Source: JAJZEO01 sp964350315
GTDB taxonomy: Bacteria > Chlamydiota > Chlamydiia > Chlamydiales > 2-12-FULL-49-11
Direction: 5' to 3'
Length of the DNA: 64,000 nt
Assembly (NCBI GenBank): GCA_964350315.1
Contig: CAYGJD010000003.1
Location: forward strand, 1-64,000
How positions within the stretch are numbered: position 1 is the stretch's first letter; the number at the start of each line of letters is the position of its first letter. Below the pieces are notes generated by a model that searched no databases, had not been told where the DNA came from, and saw only the letters and a list, made by a program, of their open reading frames with translations. Below, in pieces: positions 1 to 8,693 of the stretch. Made by a program: the position numbers and the translations under genes.

Positions 1-40
<40 letters not shown>

Positions 41-93
41 ACAATAGACGTATGAAGATAACTCAATGAATTATTTCTGACAAGTTGAAAGTT

Positions 94-1989
94 TTACTTT
101 TGCAGGATAATCATATCCTTAATAATTGCCAGAGCTTCTTGCATTTGTAAATCGTCTTGTCCGTAATTTGCAGCAGCACCTCTTCCTTGCCCTTTTCTCT
201 TCTGCTGCACTTCTTCTTCGAAGGCGACAAAATTGAGGTTGTTTTGGAGGCGTTTTTTGCTGTTGGCTTTTAGGATAGGCATGATTTTATCAAGGCTTTT
301 GTTTCTTCTTTCTTGATAGGCGGCAAATATATTTGCGATGTCTTCTTTGATGTTCTTTTTCTCTGTAAGACTTTCTGAGGTGAGTGGGTAGCGTAGGTAT
401 TTTTCACCAATCGAGTAGGGCGCGTAGAAGGTTGGCACTAGGATGTCAGCTTTGACTCCATTGATTTGTGTCGATTTGCCTGAAACGGTATAATATCTAC
501 CGACTGTCACTTTATAAAAATCTTGGGAATTGGGATCTGTCAGGGTTTGAAACTGCATGGTCCCTTTTCCATATGATTTCTCATCCCCCACGATAACTGC
601 AATTCCTTCATCCTGCAATGAGGCTGCTAGTATCTCTGCAGCTGAGGCTGATGCTTTAGAGGTTAAAACGACTAAAGGTCCTTCATAGTACTGTCTGGGG
701 TCGAGATCTCTTTGGTATCTTATTTGGTCTTTAGCGTATTTTGCGATGACCACAACGCCACTTTTTATGAAAAGACCTGCTGTTTTGATTGCCTGATTAA
801 GAAAACCTCCAGCGTTTGAGCGTATATCTAGCACCAATCCGTAGATCGGCCCTTGTGCCCTGAGCTCTCTTAGCGCTTCTCGAATGTCCGATTCTAAGGA
901 AATTCCCTCATCGTTCTCGTAAAACGAGGTCATTGTAATTGTTCCGATTACACCGTCTGCAAAAGGAATAGAAACTACTTGAATTCTATCCGCTTCAAGA
1001 GAAATCTTCTCTCTTTGGAGGGTCACATTTATTCGATCTTTTGTTGCTGGCCTTTCAAATTGGAAGGAAATTTTTGTATCTTTTTGTCCTTCCATTTTCT
1101 TTAAGACATCTTTAAAAAAAAGATTGTCTATTGATTGTGCATCAATTTGCTTAAGTATATCACCTGTTTGGATCAAACCTGATCTTGATGCAGGGCTATT
1201 CTCTATTAAGGCTGCTACGTAGGATCCGTCAACACCTTCTTTCAAATGAACGCCTACACCACAAAACTGCTTAAGTAAGATAGTTCTGATTTCAGTAGCT
1301 TCTGAGGGAGAATAATACATTGAATGTGCATCAAGGCTTGCTGCAACTGATTTAAGTATATTCAGAGCAAACGATGGTTCAGGTTTTTCAAAGGTCACTA
1401 AATACTGATCTTCGTGCGCTCTTCTCTTTTTTTCAAAATAATTCAATACTTTAAGCCTATCTGGCTGATCAATTGCTGTAACACCTTTTTCTGCAGCGTA
1501 ATAAGAGAGCCAATTTTGCATCATGTGTGATGTTTGCAAATATAAATCGTTTTGTGTTTCAGGGAGGAATCCAGTATTTTGTGGAATTGGGGTAAGATCA
1601 AGTTCTGTTTTGTTTAGTAGCTGAGTTTTTATTGAAGATCTAATTTTTCGAGCTCTTTGGATCGATGTGACAATTGTTTTATTTAATTTTACGTACTCAG
1701 AAAACTTCCCTTTTTGGAAATCTGAAAGGATAACTTTCACTTCTTGATCAGAAAAAGAATAAAATGGTTCGACCTCTGATCTGAGTAAATAAGTTTGATT
1801 TGGATCGAATTTTGAAACAAATACGTTGAAAGACCGTCTAATTAATAAAGGATTTAATTGACTGTATTCCACATGATAGGTCAACATTTCCCCTACTGCA
1901 GCTGGGATATGCTCGTATTTAAGCGGTTGAGTGCTTGCTGCAATATTTGTCAGAAATAAGACTGCGCAAGAAAATGTAATTCTTTTCAT
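94..1989 (-). CDS. tsp: Tail-specific (carboxy-terminal processing) protease, Tsp/CT441-like
   Basis: Periplasmic S41-family serine protease that cleaves proteins from their C-terminus. The product is 631 residues, close to the length of chlamydial Tsp. An N-terminal signal peptide (MKRITFSCAVLF...) is followed by a PDZ domain near residues 235-300 and the protease domain. The catalytic Ser lies in SKASASAAE near residue 445 and the catalytic Lys in SYGKGTMQ near residue 473. I chose the ATG at 1989 because AGGAGT stands just upstream and the signal peptide begins there; the open frame runs further upstream without support. It is divergent from rpsL, an arrangement known in Chlamydia (CT441 beside CT439-CT436). 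Confidence 0.93.
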   Translation of the reverse strand: MKRITFSCAVLFLTNIAASTQPLKYEHIPAAVGEMLTYHVEYSQLNPLLIRRSFNVFVSKFDPNQTYLLRSEVEPFYSFSDQEVKVILSDFQKGKFSEYVKLNKTIVTSIQRARKIRSSIKTQLLNKTELDLTPIPQNTGFLPETQNDLYLQTSHMMQNWLSYYAAEKGVTAIDQPDRLKVLNYFEKKRRAHEDQYLVTFEKPEPSFALNILKSVAASLDAHSMYYSPSEATEIRTILLKQFCGVGVHLKEGVDGSYVAALIENSPASRSGLIQTGDILKQIDAQSIDNLFFKDVLKKMEGQKDTKISFQFERPATKDRINVTLQREKISLEADRIQVVSIPFADGVIGTITMTSFYENDEGISLESDIREALRELRAQGPIYGLVLDIRSNAGGFLNQAIKTAGLFIKSGVVVIAKYAKDQIRYQRDLDPRQYYEGPLVVLTSKASASAAEILAASLQDEGIAVIVGDEKSYGKGTMQFQTLTDPNSQDFYKVTVGRYYTVSGKSTQINGVKADILVPTFYAPYSIGEKYLRYPLTSESLTEKKNIKEDIANIFAAYQERRNKSLDKIMPILKANSKKRLQNNLNFVAFEEEVQQKRKGQGRGAAANYGQDDLQMQEALAIIKDMIILQK

Positions 1990-2046
1990 AAAAACTCCTA
2001 ATATTTGAATATAGGAAATATTTAATTTAAGCAGTAGGAAAAAAGT

Positions 2047-2075
2047 TTGCAATAAATCTATCCCGTGGGTATATT
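2047..2075 (+). promoter_or_regulatory. Candidate sigma-66/sigma-70 type promoter of rpsL operon
   Basis: TTGCAA at 2047-2052 and TATATT at 2070-2075 are separated by exactly 17 bases. The predicted transcription start lies about 35 bases before the rpsL ATG. The site is in the divergent tsp/rpsL intergenic region. Confidence 0.6.
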
Positions 2076-2115
2076 CCTTAAGTACTTTTTTAGCAAATTT
2101 GGAGCAAGGGGCACT

Positions 2116-2484
2116 ATGCCAACAATCAATCAATTATTACGTCAACCGAGAAGAAAGGCTAAGACTAAATCAAAGTCAGCTGCCCTTAAGAAATGCCCAC
2201 AAAGACGCGGTGTTTGCTTACAAGTAAAAACTCAAACGCCTAAAAAACCGAACTCGGCTTTAAGGAAAGTTGCAAGGGTCCGTCTCTCTAATGGAATCGA
2301 AGTTAGTGCTTACATCCCTGGAGAAGGACACAACCTGCAAGAACACAGTATCGTGCTTTGTCGCGGTGGCCGTGTAAAGGATTTACCTGGAGTTCGATAC
2401 CACATTGTCAGGGGAACACTTGACTGTGCTGCGGTTAAAGATCGTAAACAATCTCGCTCTAAATATGGAGCAAAGAAAGGCTAA
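2116..2484 (+). CDS. rpsL: 30S ribosomal protein S12
   Basis: Small-subunit protein of the decoding centre. The 122-residue product has the family hallmarks, including MPTINQLLRQPR at the N-terminus and the PKKPNSALRKVARVRLSNG stretch that contacts the decoding site. The open frame extends 17 codons further upstream, but the ATG at 2116 restores the standard N-terminus and follows a purine-rich GGAGCAAGGGG. First gene of an rpsL-rpsG-fusA-rpsJ run. The lysine of the KPNSALRK motif, where streptomycin-resistance changes are known, is unchanged. Confidence 0.98.
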   Translation: MPTINQLLRQPRRKAKTKSKSAALKKCPQRRGVCLQVKTQTPKKPNSALRKVARVRLSNGIEVSAYIPGEGHNLQEHSIVLCRGGRVKDLPGVRYHIVRGTLDCAAVKDRKQSRSKYGAKKG

Positions 2485-2550
2485 AACAACAGTTTTGACC
2501 TGCACGTAAAATAAGAATTTTGATTAATGTAACGAAAAACACGAGAGCTT

Positions 2551-3024
2551 ATGTCAAGAAGAAGAAAAGCAGAGACGAGAAAAATAGCGCCAGACCCAAA
2601 GTATGGTAATTTAGAAATCGCTAGATTTATCACACGTGTCATGCAACACGGCAAAAAATCCGTAGCAAGAAGACTCGTGTATACAGCAATTGAAGAGTTT
2701 GCAAAACGTGTAAAAGCGGAAAATCCTGCAGAAGTATTCGAAAAAGCATTGGAAAATGCAATGCCAATCGTTGAGGTAAAATCAAGACGTATTGGTGGAG
2801 CAACATACCAAGTGCCAATCGAAATCAATCCAAGAAGAAGAAGATCTCTTGGAATGAAGTGGATTGTAACAAATGCACGTAACAAAGCTGGTAGAAACAT
2901 GTCTGAAGGCCTAGCTATTGAGCTTCAAGATTGTTATAACAATCAAGGCGCAACGATTAAGAAAAAAGATGACACTCACAGAATGGCCGAAGCTAACAAA
3001 GCTTTTGCACATTTTAGATGGTAA
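2551..3024 (+). CDS. rpsG: 30S ribosomal protein S7
   Basis: Assembly-initiating 16S rRNA-binding protein of the small-subunit head. The 157-residue product matches the family in length and begins MSRRRKAETRKIAPDPKYGN, with the conserved NARNKAGRNMSEGLAIEL-type region near residues 110-130 and the C-terminal HRMAEANKAFAHFRW. It lies 66 bases after rpsL on the same strand and is followed at once by a strong terminator hairpin that overlaps its stop codon, so fusA may be partly transcribed independently. Confidence 0.98.
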   Translation: MSRRRKAETRKIAPDPKYGNLEIARFITRVMQHGKKSVARRLVYTAIEEFAKRVKAENPAEVFEKALENAMPIVEVKSRRIGGATYQVPIEINPRRRRSLGMKWIVTNARNKAGRNMSEGLAIELQDCYNNQGATIKKKDDTHRMAEANKAFAHFRW

Positions 3025-3052
3025 ACGATGAAGTTTTTTCATCGTTTTTTTT
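3023..3052 (+). terminator. Rho-independent terminator after rpsG
   Basis: A 10-bp perfect stem (AAACGATGAA at 3023-3032 with its complement at 3038-3047), a five-base loop and a run of eight T. The stem starts inside the rpsG stop codon. Confidence 0.85.
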
Positions 3053-3101
3053 GTAGTCAAATGAACACGAAATACGAACTGAAATTAGGATACTAAACTC
3101 T

Positions 3102-5192
3102 ATGGCAAGAGACGAAAAAGACAATCTAGACGAAGTCCGCAATATCGGAATTATGGCTCACATTGACGCTGGTAAAACAACTGTCACTGAGCGAATTCTC
3201 TTCTACGCTGGAAGGCTTCATAAAATTGGTGAAGTCCACGAAGGCGCAGCGACTATGGACTGGATGGTTCAAGAACAAGAACGTGGTATTACAATCACGT
3301 CAGCTTGTACTACCGTCTACTGGACTGGAAGCAAAATCAACATTATCGACACACCGGGCCACGTTGATTTTACTATCGAAGTTGAAAGATCGCTACGTGT
3401 TCTTGATGGAGCCGTTGCTGTATTCTCTGCTGTAGATGGCGTTCAGCCTCAATCTGAAACTGTATGGCGTCAAGCTGACCGATATAAAGTGCCTCGTGTT
3501 GCTTTCATCAACAAAATGGACCGCGTTGGATCTGACTACGAAATGTGTATAGATAGCATGAAGGAAAAACTTGGTGCTAACGCTATTGCTGTTCAATGTC
3601 CTATCGGAGAGGAAGGCGACTTCCTTGGAATGGTCGATCTTATTTCAATGAAAGCCTACATCTTTAAAGATGAAACTATGGGCGCTGACTATGAATTAAA
3701 AGACATTCCTGCCGATTTATTAGACAAGTGCAGAGAAATGAGAGCTTCTCTCCTTGAAGAACTTGCAACTGTTGACGAATCTGACGAAGATTTCATGATG
3801 AAGGTTCTAGAAGATCCTGCATCATTAACTGAAGCTGAAATTCACGCGGTTATTAGAAAAGGTGTTTGCTCTTTAAAAATTTTCCCAGTTATGTGCGGAA
3901 CTGCCTTTAAGAACAAAGGTATTCAGCCACTACTTGATAACATTGTTCGCTGGATGCCTTCCCCTATTGATAGAGGAGCCGTCCATGCTATTGAAGAAAA
4001 AACAGAAGCTGAAGTTCTTCTTCAACCAAGAGATGATGAAAAACTTGCGTGTCTTGCTTTTAAAGTAATGACTGACCCATACGTTGGTAGACTTACTTTC
4101 GTTCGAGTATACTCTGGAACTTTGACAAAAGGCATGTTCCTATACAACTCGACAAAAGGAAAAAGAGAACGTGTTTCAAGACTTCTTGAAATGCACGCAA
4201 ACGATCGAAAAGATAGAGATGAGTTTTATACAGGCGACATTTTTGCTGTAATTGGATTGAAAAATTCGACTACTGGTGACACTCTCTGCGCAGAAGACAA
4301 GCCTCTTATCCTAGAAAAAATGGAGTTCCCAGAACCTGTTATTTCAATGGCGATTGAGCCTAAGTCAAAAGCAGATAGAGAAAAACTTTCAACAGCTCTT
4401 TCTTCTCTTTCTGAAGAGGATCCAACATTCAGAGTATCTTCAAACGAAGAGACTGGACAGACGATCATTTCAGGAATGGGCGAGCTGCACCTTGATGTTC
4501 TTCGTGATCGTATGATTCGTGAGTTCCATGTAGAAGCAAACGTGGGCGCTCCTGAAGTTTCATACCGTGAGACGTTGACTCAACCTGTTAAACACGAAGA
4601 GAAGTACATCAAGCAATCTGGCGGACGCGGTCAGTATGCACACGTTGTAATCGAAGTTGAACCAAACGAAGCTGGGAAAGGCAATGAAGTCGTTAGTAAG
4701 GTTGTTGGAGGTGTTATTCCAAAAGAATACATTCCTGCATGTATTAAGGGTATTCATGAAGGCCTTAATAATGGAGTCCTAGCGGGCTACCCAGTTGTTG
4801 ACGTCAAGGTTTCAGTCGTTTTCGGCTCGTACCATGATGTTGACTCAAGTGAAATGGCATTTAAGATTTGTGCTTCAATGGCAATCCGTGAAGCAGCTAA
4901 AAAATGTTCTCCTATAATTCTTGAACCTATCATGAAAGTCGATGTTCGAACACCAGAAGCAAATATTGGTGACATCATCGGAGACTTAAACAGACGCCGT
5001 GGTAGAATTCAGAATCAAGAAGGCAAAGGCACAACAATTACAGTGAACTCTGAAGTACCACTTGCTGAAATGTTTGGTTACTCAACTGATATTAGATCTA
5101 TTTCATCAGGAAGAGCTGACTTTACAATGACACCAAGCCATTTCGAGCAAGTGCCTAAGTCAGTTCAAGAAAAAATCGCAAAAAAATCGTAA
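3102..5192 (+). CDS. fusA: Translation elongation factor G
   Basis: GTPase that drives ribosomal translocation. At 696 residues it is full length. The G domain shows the P-loop AHIDAGKTT near residues 19-27, the switch region RGITITSA, DTPGHVDF and NKMD, and domains II-V follow through the usual GGRGQYAHV and GYP segments to the C-terminus. It sits between rpsG and rpsJ with short spacers, matching the chlamydial rpsL-rpsG-fusA-rpsJ order. The run of P-loop and switch residues is intact, so the protein is expected to be active. Confidence 0.98.
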   Translation: MARDEKDNLDEVRNIGIMAHIDAGKTTVTERILFYAGRLHKIGEVHEGAATMDWMVQEQERGITITSACTTVYWTGSKINIIDTPGHVDFTIEVERSLRVLDGAVAVFSAVDGVQPQSETVWRQADRYKVPRVAFINKMDRVGSDYEMCIDSMKEKLGANAIAVQCPIGEEGDFLGMVDLISMKAYIFKDETMGADYELKDIPADLLDKCREMRASLLEELATVDESDEDFMMKVLEDPASLTEAEIHAVIRKGVCSLKIFPVMCGTAFKNKGIQPLLDNIVRWMPSPIDRGAVHAIEEKTEAEVLLQPRDDEKLACLAFKVMTDPYVGRLTFVRVYSGTLTKGMFLYNSTKGKRERVSRLLEMHANDRKDRDEFYTGDIFAVIGLKNSTTGDTLCAEDKPLILEKMEFPEPVISMAIEPKSKADREKLSTALSSLSEEDPTFRVSSNEETGQTIISGMGELHLDVLRDRMIREFHVEANVGAPEVSYRETLTQPVKHEEKYIKQSGGRGQYAHVVIEVEPNEAGKGNEVVSKVVGGVIPKEYIPACIKGIHEGLNNGVLAGYPVVDVKVSVVFGSYHDVDSSEMAFKICASMAIREAAKKCSPIILEPIMKVDVRTPEANIGDIIGDLNRRRGRIQNQEGKGTTITVNSEVPLAEMFGYSTDIRSISSGRADFTMTPSHFEQVPKSVQEKIAKKS

Positions 5193-5216
5193 TCGTTAAG
5201 AGGAGTACGGAATAGA

Positions 5217-5534
5217 ATGGCAACGACTAAAAAGCAAATAATTCGAATCAGACTTAAGGGCTACGATCACAGGGTTGTTGACAAAGCTTCAAAAGACATC
5301 GTAGAAACAGCTCAAAGAACTGGCGCCCGTGTTGTTGGTCCAATTCCTTTGCCTACTAGAATTGAGCGTTTTACCGTCTTGAGCTCCCCTCACATTGACA
5401 AGAAGTCACGTGAACAGTTTGAAATGAGAACACACAAGAGACTTTTAGAGATCCAAAATCCAACTGGAAATACGATCGACAAGTTGAAAAACTACAATCT
5501 ACCTTCTGGTGTATTTATCACAATTTCTACTTAA
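5217..5534 (+). CDS. rpsJ: 30S ribosomal protein S10
   Basis: Small-subunit head protein, also a transcription antitermination partner (NusE) in bacteria. The 105-residue product carries the family signature, with IRIRLKGYDHRVVDKASKDI near the start and the PLPT-R-ERFTVLSSPHIDKKSREQ loop. AAGAGGAG lies upstream of the ATG. It closes the rpsL operon 24 bases after fusA; in most bacteria rpsJ instead opens the S10 operon, and this relocated position is a chlamydial trait. A strong terminator follows. Confidence 0.98.
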   Translation: MATTKKQIIRIRLKGYDHRVVDKASKDIVETAQRTGARVVGPIPLPTRIERFTVLSSPHIDKKSREQFEMRTHKRLLEIQNPTGNTIDKLKNYNLPSGVFITIST

Positions 5535-5561
5535 TCTCGGATTTTAGAACCTATTTAATTG

Positions 5562-5590
5562 AAGCCCAAAGTTTACTCTTTGGGCTTTTT
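5562..5590 (+). terminator. Rho-independent terminator after rpsJ
   Basis: A 10-bp stem, AAGCCCAAAG at 5562-5571 paired with CTTTGGGCTT at 5578-5587, a six-base loop and a T tail. It separates rpsJ from the convergent lipoprotein gene. Confidence 0.88.
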
Positions 5591-5597
5591 CATTCAT

Positions 5598-5945
5598 TTA
5601 AGGCTGTTGTAATTCATTCATCGGTTCATAAGCTTTCTGATTCTTAATAACCATCTGCTTGGAAACAACTTTTCCATCTTGGATATTAAAGAAATATCGT
5701 CTTACTTCTACGACTCTCATTTCTGCTGAGCCCATATTGAATCTTTCTACATATTCATAAGCTACAATACCATTGTCATAGTAGTGCTTATTCATTGGCT
5801 CACCATAAGTTTTAATCAAAAGTTCTTCTGACATTCCTTTTTGTGTATCATGAAATGTCTGTAAATTCATCATTGGTTTTGAATTATGCGAACACCCGGA
5901 AAGGGCTAGAAACGCAAATGATGCGGCAAATATTATCTTTCTCAC
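5598..5945 (-). CDS. BamE/SmpA-like small lipoprotein
   Basis: Predicted outer-membrane or periplasmic lipoprotein of 115 residues. The signal peptide ends in the lipobox LSGC. The mature part has the outline of a BamE/SmpA/OmlA domain: QKGMSEELLIKTYGEPMNK followed by a strand-rich segment ending RRYFFNIQDGKVVSKQ. BamE helps fold outer-membrane proteins in the Bam complex; that role here is inferred from weak similarity. The GTG at 5945 is chosen because AAGGAG stands six bases upstream and the start gives a short lipoprotein leader; an earlier ATG would add an unusual extension. It lies 40 bases after rodA in the same direction. Confidence 0.6.
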   Translation of the reverse strand: MRKIIFAASFAFLALSGCSHNSKPMMNLQTFHDTQKGMSEELLIKTYGEPMNKHYYDNGIVAYEYVERFNMGSAEMRVVEVRRYFFNIQDGKVVSKQMVIKNQKAYEPMNELQQP

Positions 5946-5985
5946 ATATGACTCCTTAAGTTTGTTTTGCATGATTAAAATTTAC

Positions 5986-7122
5986 TTATGAAAAAGTAAA
6001 CCTTCTAGCATAAATACTTTGTAGCAACCCTATTGCAATCATTGTAGACATGACGGACGATCCGCCATAAGTCACAAGTATAAGTGGAACTCCTGTAATC
6101 GGCAGAAACCCACACATCATTCCCATATTGATAATGACATGCATTGCAAGATATACCGCTATTCCTGCTGAGAGCAATCTCCCAAAAGGGTCGGTCGTTG
6201 CTGTTGTAACTTGAAAGCTAAAATAGATTAATCCAAAAAAAAGTGCGATTAAAATATAGGCTCCAATCAATCCAAATTCTTCTGTAAAAGCTGCAAAAAC
6301 TGAATCTGTATATCCGTAGGGCAACCAATTATGCCCTGTGAATTCACTCTTACAAAATCCACTTCCAGTAATTTGTCCAAGAGCAATGGCTGTTTGCCCT
6401 GCTTTTTGGTGGTATGTATTGGGATTGAGTCTTTCATACTGGTATTCTTTCATAAATGTTGTAAAAGTCGGCCTTAACTCTTCATGAGAAAGCAGTCCTA
6501 GAAAAATCATCAGGACGAATCCAAACATAGAAAGGGCAACCACACTCAATATTCGTATAAGCCCCCTTTTTATTCCCCCAAAATAGAAAGTAACAAGGGC
6601 AATCGGACATAAAATAAGCGAGGTTCCTAAATCAGGCTGTTTTAAAATAAGGGCAAATGGAATGAAGACAATGAGTGAGGCTTGAAAAAAAGTTAAATAG
6701 CTTCCTGCTGTAGATGCTTTTTTCTCTAAAAACCAACTAAGAGCTATAACAACAATGAGTTTTGCATACTCAGATGGTTGAATATCAAATGGCATAAAAG
6801 GCAATCTGTACCATCTACGAACGTTATGAATTGGGGTTGTAAAATAAAGACCCAGCAACAAAAGAACAATTCCTAGATACAAAAACCATGTCCATTCGCG
6901 AAGCTTTCGATAATCAAATCCAACGATGAATAAGTAAACTGCCCAACCCAATAGGAATGCTTTTGCTTGGTTTTTTACAAAACCAGAAAAAATGATTGAT
7001 TCACCTGTGTGTGAAATAGGAGAAGTTGTGGATATAATAACTAATAGAGAAATAGTCATTAAAGCGATTATTATCGCTACTATGCGATAGTCCATTCGCT
7101 TGATATATCGAGGATCCCACAT
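5986..7122 (-). CDS. rodA: Rod-shape-determining SEDS glycosyltransferase RodA
   Basis: Inner-membrane peptidoglycan polymerase of the SEDS (FtsW/RodA/SpoVE) family. The 378-residue product has about ten hydrophobic segments and conserved blocks such as QPSEYAKLIVVIALSWFLE, KQPDLGTSLILCPIA and TGHNWLPYGYTDSVFAAFTEEFG. Its C-terminal part, with GMMCGFLPITGVPLILVTYGGSS, is the usual SEDS ending. Length matches chlamydial RodA. It is divergent from birA, as in Chlamydia (CT726/CT725). The leader contains an inverted repeat that can cover the translation start (see 7126-7237). Confidence 0.96.
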   Translation of the reverse strand: MWDPRYIKRMDYRIVAIIIALMTISLLVIISTTSPISHTGESIIFSGFVKNQAKAFLLGWAVYLFIVGFDYRKLREWTWFLYLGIVLLLLGLYFTTPIHNVRRWYRLPFMPFDIQPSEYAKLIVVIALSWFLEKKASTAGSYLTFFQASLIVFIPFALILKQPDLGTSLILCPIALVTFYFGGIKRGLIRILSVVALSMFGFVLMIFLGLLSHEELRPTFTTFMKEYQYERLNPNTYHQKAGQTAIALGQITGSGFCKSEFTGHNWLPYGYTDSVFAAFTEEFGLIGAYILIALFFGLIYFSFQVTTATTDPFGRLLSAGIAVYLAMHVIINMGMMCGFLPITGVPLILVTYGGSSVMSTMIAIGLLQSIYARRFTFS

Positions 7123-7125
7123 GTT

Positions 7126-7237
7126 AAACCCAAGTTGTGTGTATGAAGCGCTTCATCAAAAAAAGCCCTCTAATGTATGCTTTCCCATCCAAATAACTTG
7201 GGTTTTTAATCATAGTTTGTATAAATTATAAAAGCAA
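7126..7237 (-). promoter_or_regulatory. Candidate rodA promoter and leader hairpin
   Basis: On the minus strand TTGCTT (7237-7232) and TATGAT (7214-7209) are 17 bases apart. The resulting leader would begin near AAACCCAAGTT (7205-7195) and end with AACTTGGGTTT (7136-7126) four bases before the rodA ATG. These two 11-base arms are perfect complements, so the hairpin would include the weak ribosome-binding region. Between them lies the perfect 12-base palindrome TGAAGCGCTTCA (7144-7155). Confidence 0.4.
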
Positions 7238-7947
7238 TGTTTGATAAAAAGCACTTTTATACGATTGATTCAACGCACAAATGGGCTCAAAATCTTGACC
7301 CCGCCTCGTTGATCAAGCCTCTTATGGTTACAGCTGATATGCAAACTGCATCGATAGGTAGAAGAGCTGGAACATCCTGGCATGCGCCACCAAAAACATC
7401 GCTTATAGCAACGTTCATTCTTCCCCAATTTAAAAGTTCTGAATCTCATAATCTCGCACAACTACTCACTTGTTCTCTTGCAACTGTTTTGCATACTCTT
7501 TCTTTTTTCCCTCTTTTTAAATGGCCAAATGACCTCCTTCTCTCTCAAAAGAAACTAGCGGGAGCTATGGCTGACATACAAAATAGCACTGCAATTATCA
7601 GTTGCGCTATGAACATAAATACGTCTAAAGAGGACCTTGAAAAGGTCGACATTCCTGCAACCTCTTTGAAAAATGAGACAAATAGGAATTTTGACATTCC
7701 ATCTCTTGCAGATAAGCTCTCTTTGCAGTTCACTTCTGATCTAACGCGATTACAAAAAGAGGGGTTTTCCTCTTTTTCTAAAGAGATGAATAACTACTTA
7801 GCCTTCAAAGATCAGATTGTTACGATCAAAGATGCCCCTATCCAAAATGGGATAGTTAAAAGCGTTGCACCCGATGGGCGACTTGTTATTGAATCTCATG
7901 GAAAAGAACATTTCCTTACAAAAGGCTCCCTTCAAGAAAATTACTAA
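7237..7947 (+). CDS. birA: Biotin--[protein] ligase (monofunctional)
   Basis: Attaches biotin to the carrier domain of acetyl-CoA carboxylase via biotinyl-AMP. The 236-residue protein shows GRRAGTSWHAP near residues 43-53 and FKWPNDLLLSQKKLAG near residues 90-105, the nucleotide/biotin-binding motifs of the family, and a small C-terminal SH3-like domain. It has no N-terminal helix-turn-helix domain, so it is the ligase-only class and not a BirA-type repressor. It overlaps the convergent nifU-like gene by four bases. Confidence 0.9.
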   Translation: MFDKKHFYTIDSTHKWAQNLDPASLIKPLMVTADMQTASIGRRAGTSWHAPPKTSLIATFILPQFKSSESHNLAQLLTCSLATVLHTLSFFPLFKWPNDLLLSQKKLAGAMADIQNSTAIISCAMNINTSKEDLEKVDIPATSLKNETNRNFDIPSLADKLSLQFTSDLTRLQKEGFSSFSKEMNNYLAFKDQIVTIKDAPIQNGIVKSVAPDGRLVIESHGKEHFLTKGSLQENY

Positions 7948-8693
7948 AGTAAAGGAGTCACAACCATTTCTGGGTGAACTTTCTTTCGGAGTATTGCCTG
8001 TATTGCAGATAGGGTTGATCCTGTAGCTGCATAGCAGGAAGTACAAGAGCCCGAATATTGAATAACTACATTGATGTCGTCTTTTAACTCAGTAATCGTT
8101 ACTCCACCGTCATCAAGTTCAATATATGGTTGAATGTCATGAACAATTACAGCACGGATCGTTGAGATTCTCTCATCTGTTGATAGAGCAGCCCAATCTG
8201 GGTATTCCCCATCTTCCATATCATCTAAATTAACAGGCGTTGATACATATCCATCTGCCAATGGAATATCGATACATTGATTTATGGCACTTTCAAGTAA
8301 ACCAAGAGCAAAATTGATATGTGAATACGACTCTATTGGAAAGGATGATTTTTCTTTTACGCTTTGCACATGCTTATCGATTAGATCTGCTGAAATTCGT
8401 CTTGCTTGATCGTAATTTTTTTTATCCATGAGTTCGCACATGACTTCAAGCGCGCCAATAAGTCCACTTTCACCAAATGCTAAATATTTAGCTTCTTTGA
8501 TTTCTCCATCTATAAGATTCACAAGCAAGTAGAGCTTAGCATATGCTCCTTCCTCTCTACTGCCTTCTTCTGATTGAACAAGACGAAACCCTTGTGGCGC
8601 TTCTTCTATTATGTCACAAAAGCGCTGATTCAATATTTTGCTTTTAAGTTTTGGTGAGTAGTGAGCCCATGTGAATTTCTTTACTTGCGTCAT
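7944..8693 (-). CDS. nifU: NifU-like protein with degenerate IscU domain and intact Nfu domain
   Basis: Fe-S scaffold or carrier homologue of 249 residues. The N-terminal half aligns with IscU, but the three cluster-ligand cysteines are absent: the usual YGCGSAIA is FGESGLIGA, the PACGD block reads EEGAYAK, and the HCS block reads YSHIN. The C-terminal Nfu domain keeps its CxxC motif (SGSCTSCYAATGST near residue 220), so it may still carry a cluster as an Nfu protein. The start codon overlaps the nifS stop as ATGA, so the two are translationally coupled. The chlamydial neighbour order (CT720-CT726) supports the identity. Confidence 0.82.
   Translation of the reverse strand: MTQVKKFTWAHYSPKLKSKILNQRFCDIIEEAPQGFRLVQSEEGSREEGAYAKLYLLVNLIDGEIKEAKYLAFGESGLIGALEVMCELMDKKNYDQARRISADLIDKHVQSVKEKSSFPIESYSHINFALGLLESAINQCIDIPLADGYVSTPVNLDDMEDGEYPDWAALSTDERISTIRAVIVHDIQPYIELDDGGVTITELKDDINVVIQYSGSCTSCYAATGSTLSAIQAILRKKVHPEMVVTPLL

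Noticed and set aside
2481..2900. 139-codon minus-strand frame over rpsG
   Set aside because: It overlaps the well-supported S7 gene and has no recognisable product or start signal.
7126..7205. Biotin operator for BirA in the rodA/birA gap
   Set aside because: The ligase has no DNA-binding domain, so the inverted repeat cannot be a BirA operator; a leader hairpin for rodA fits better.
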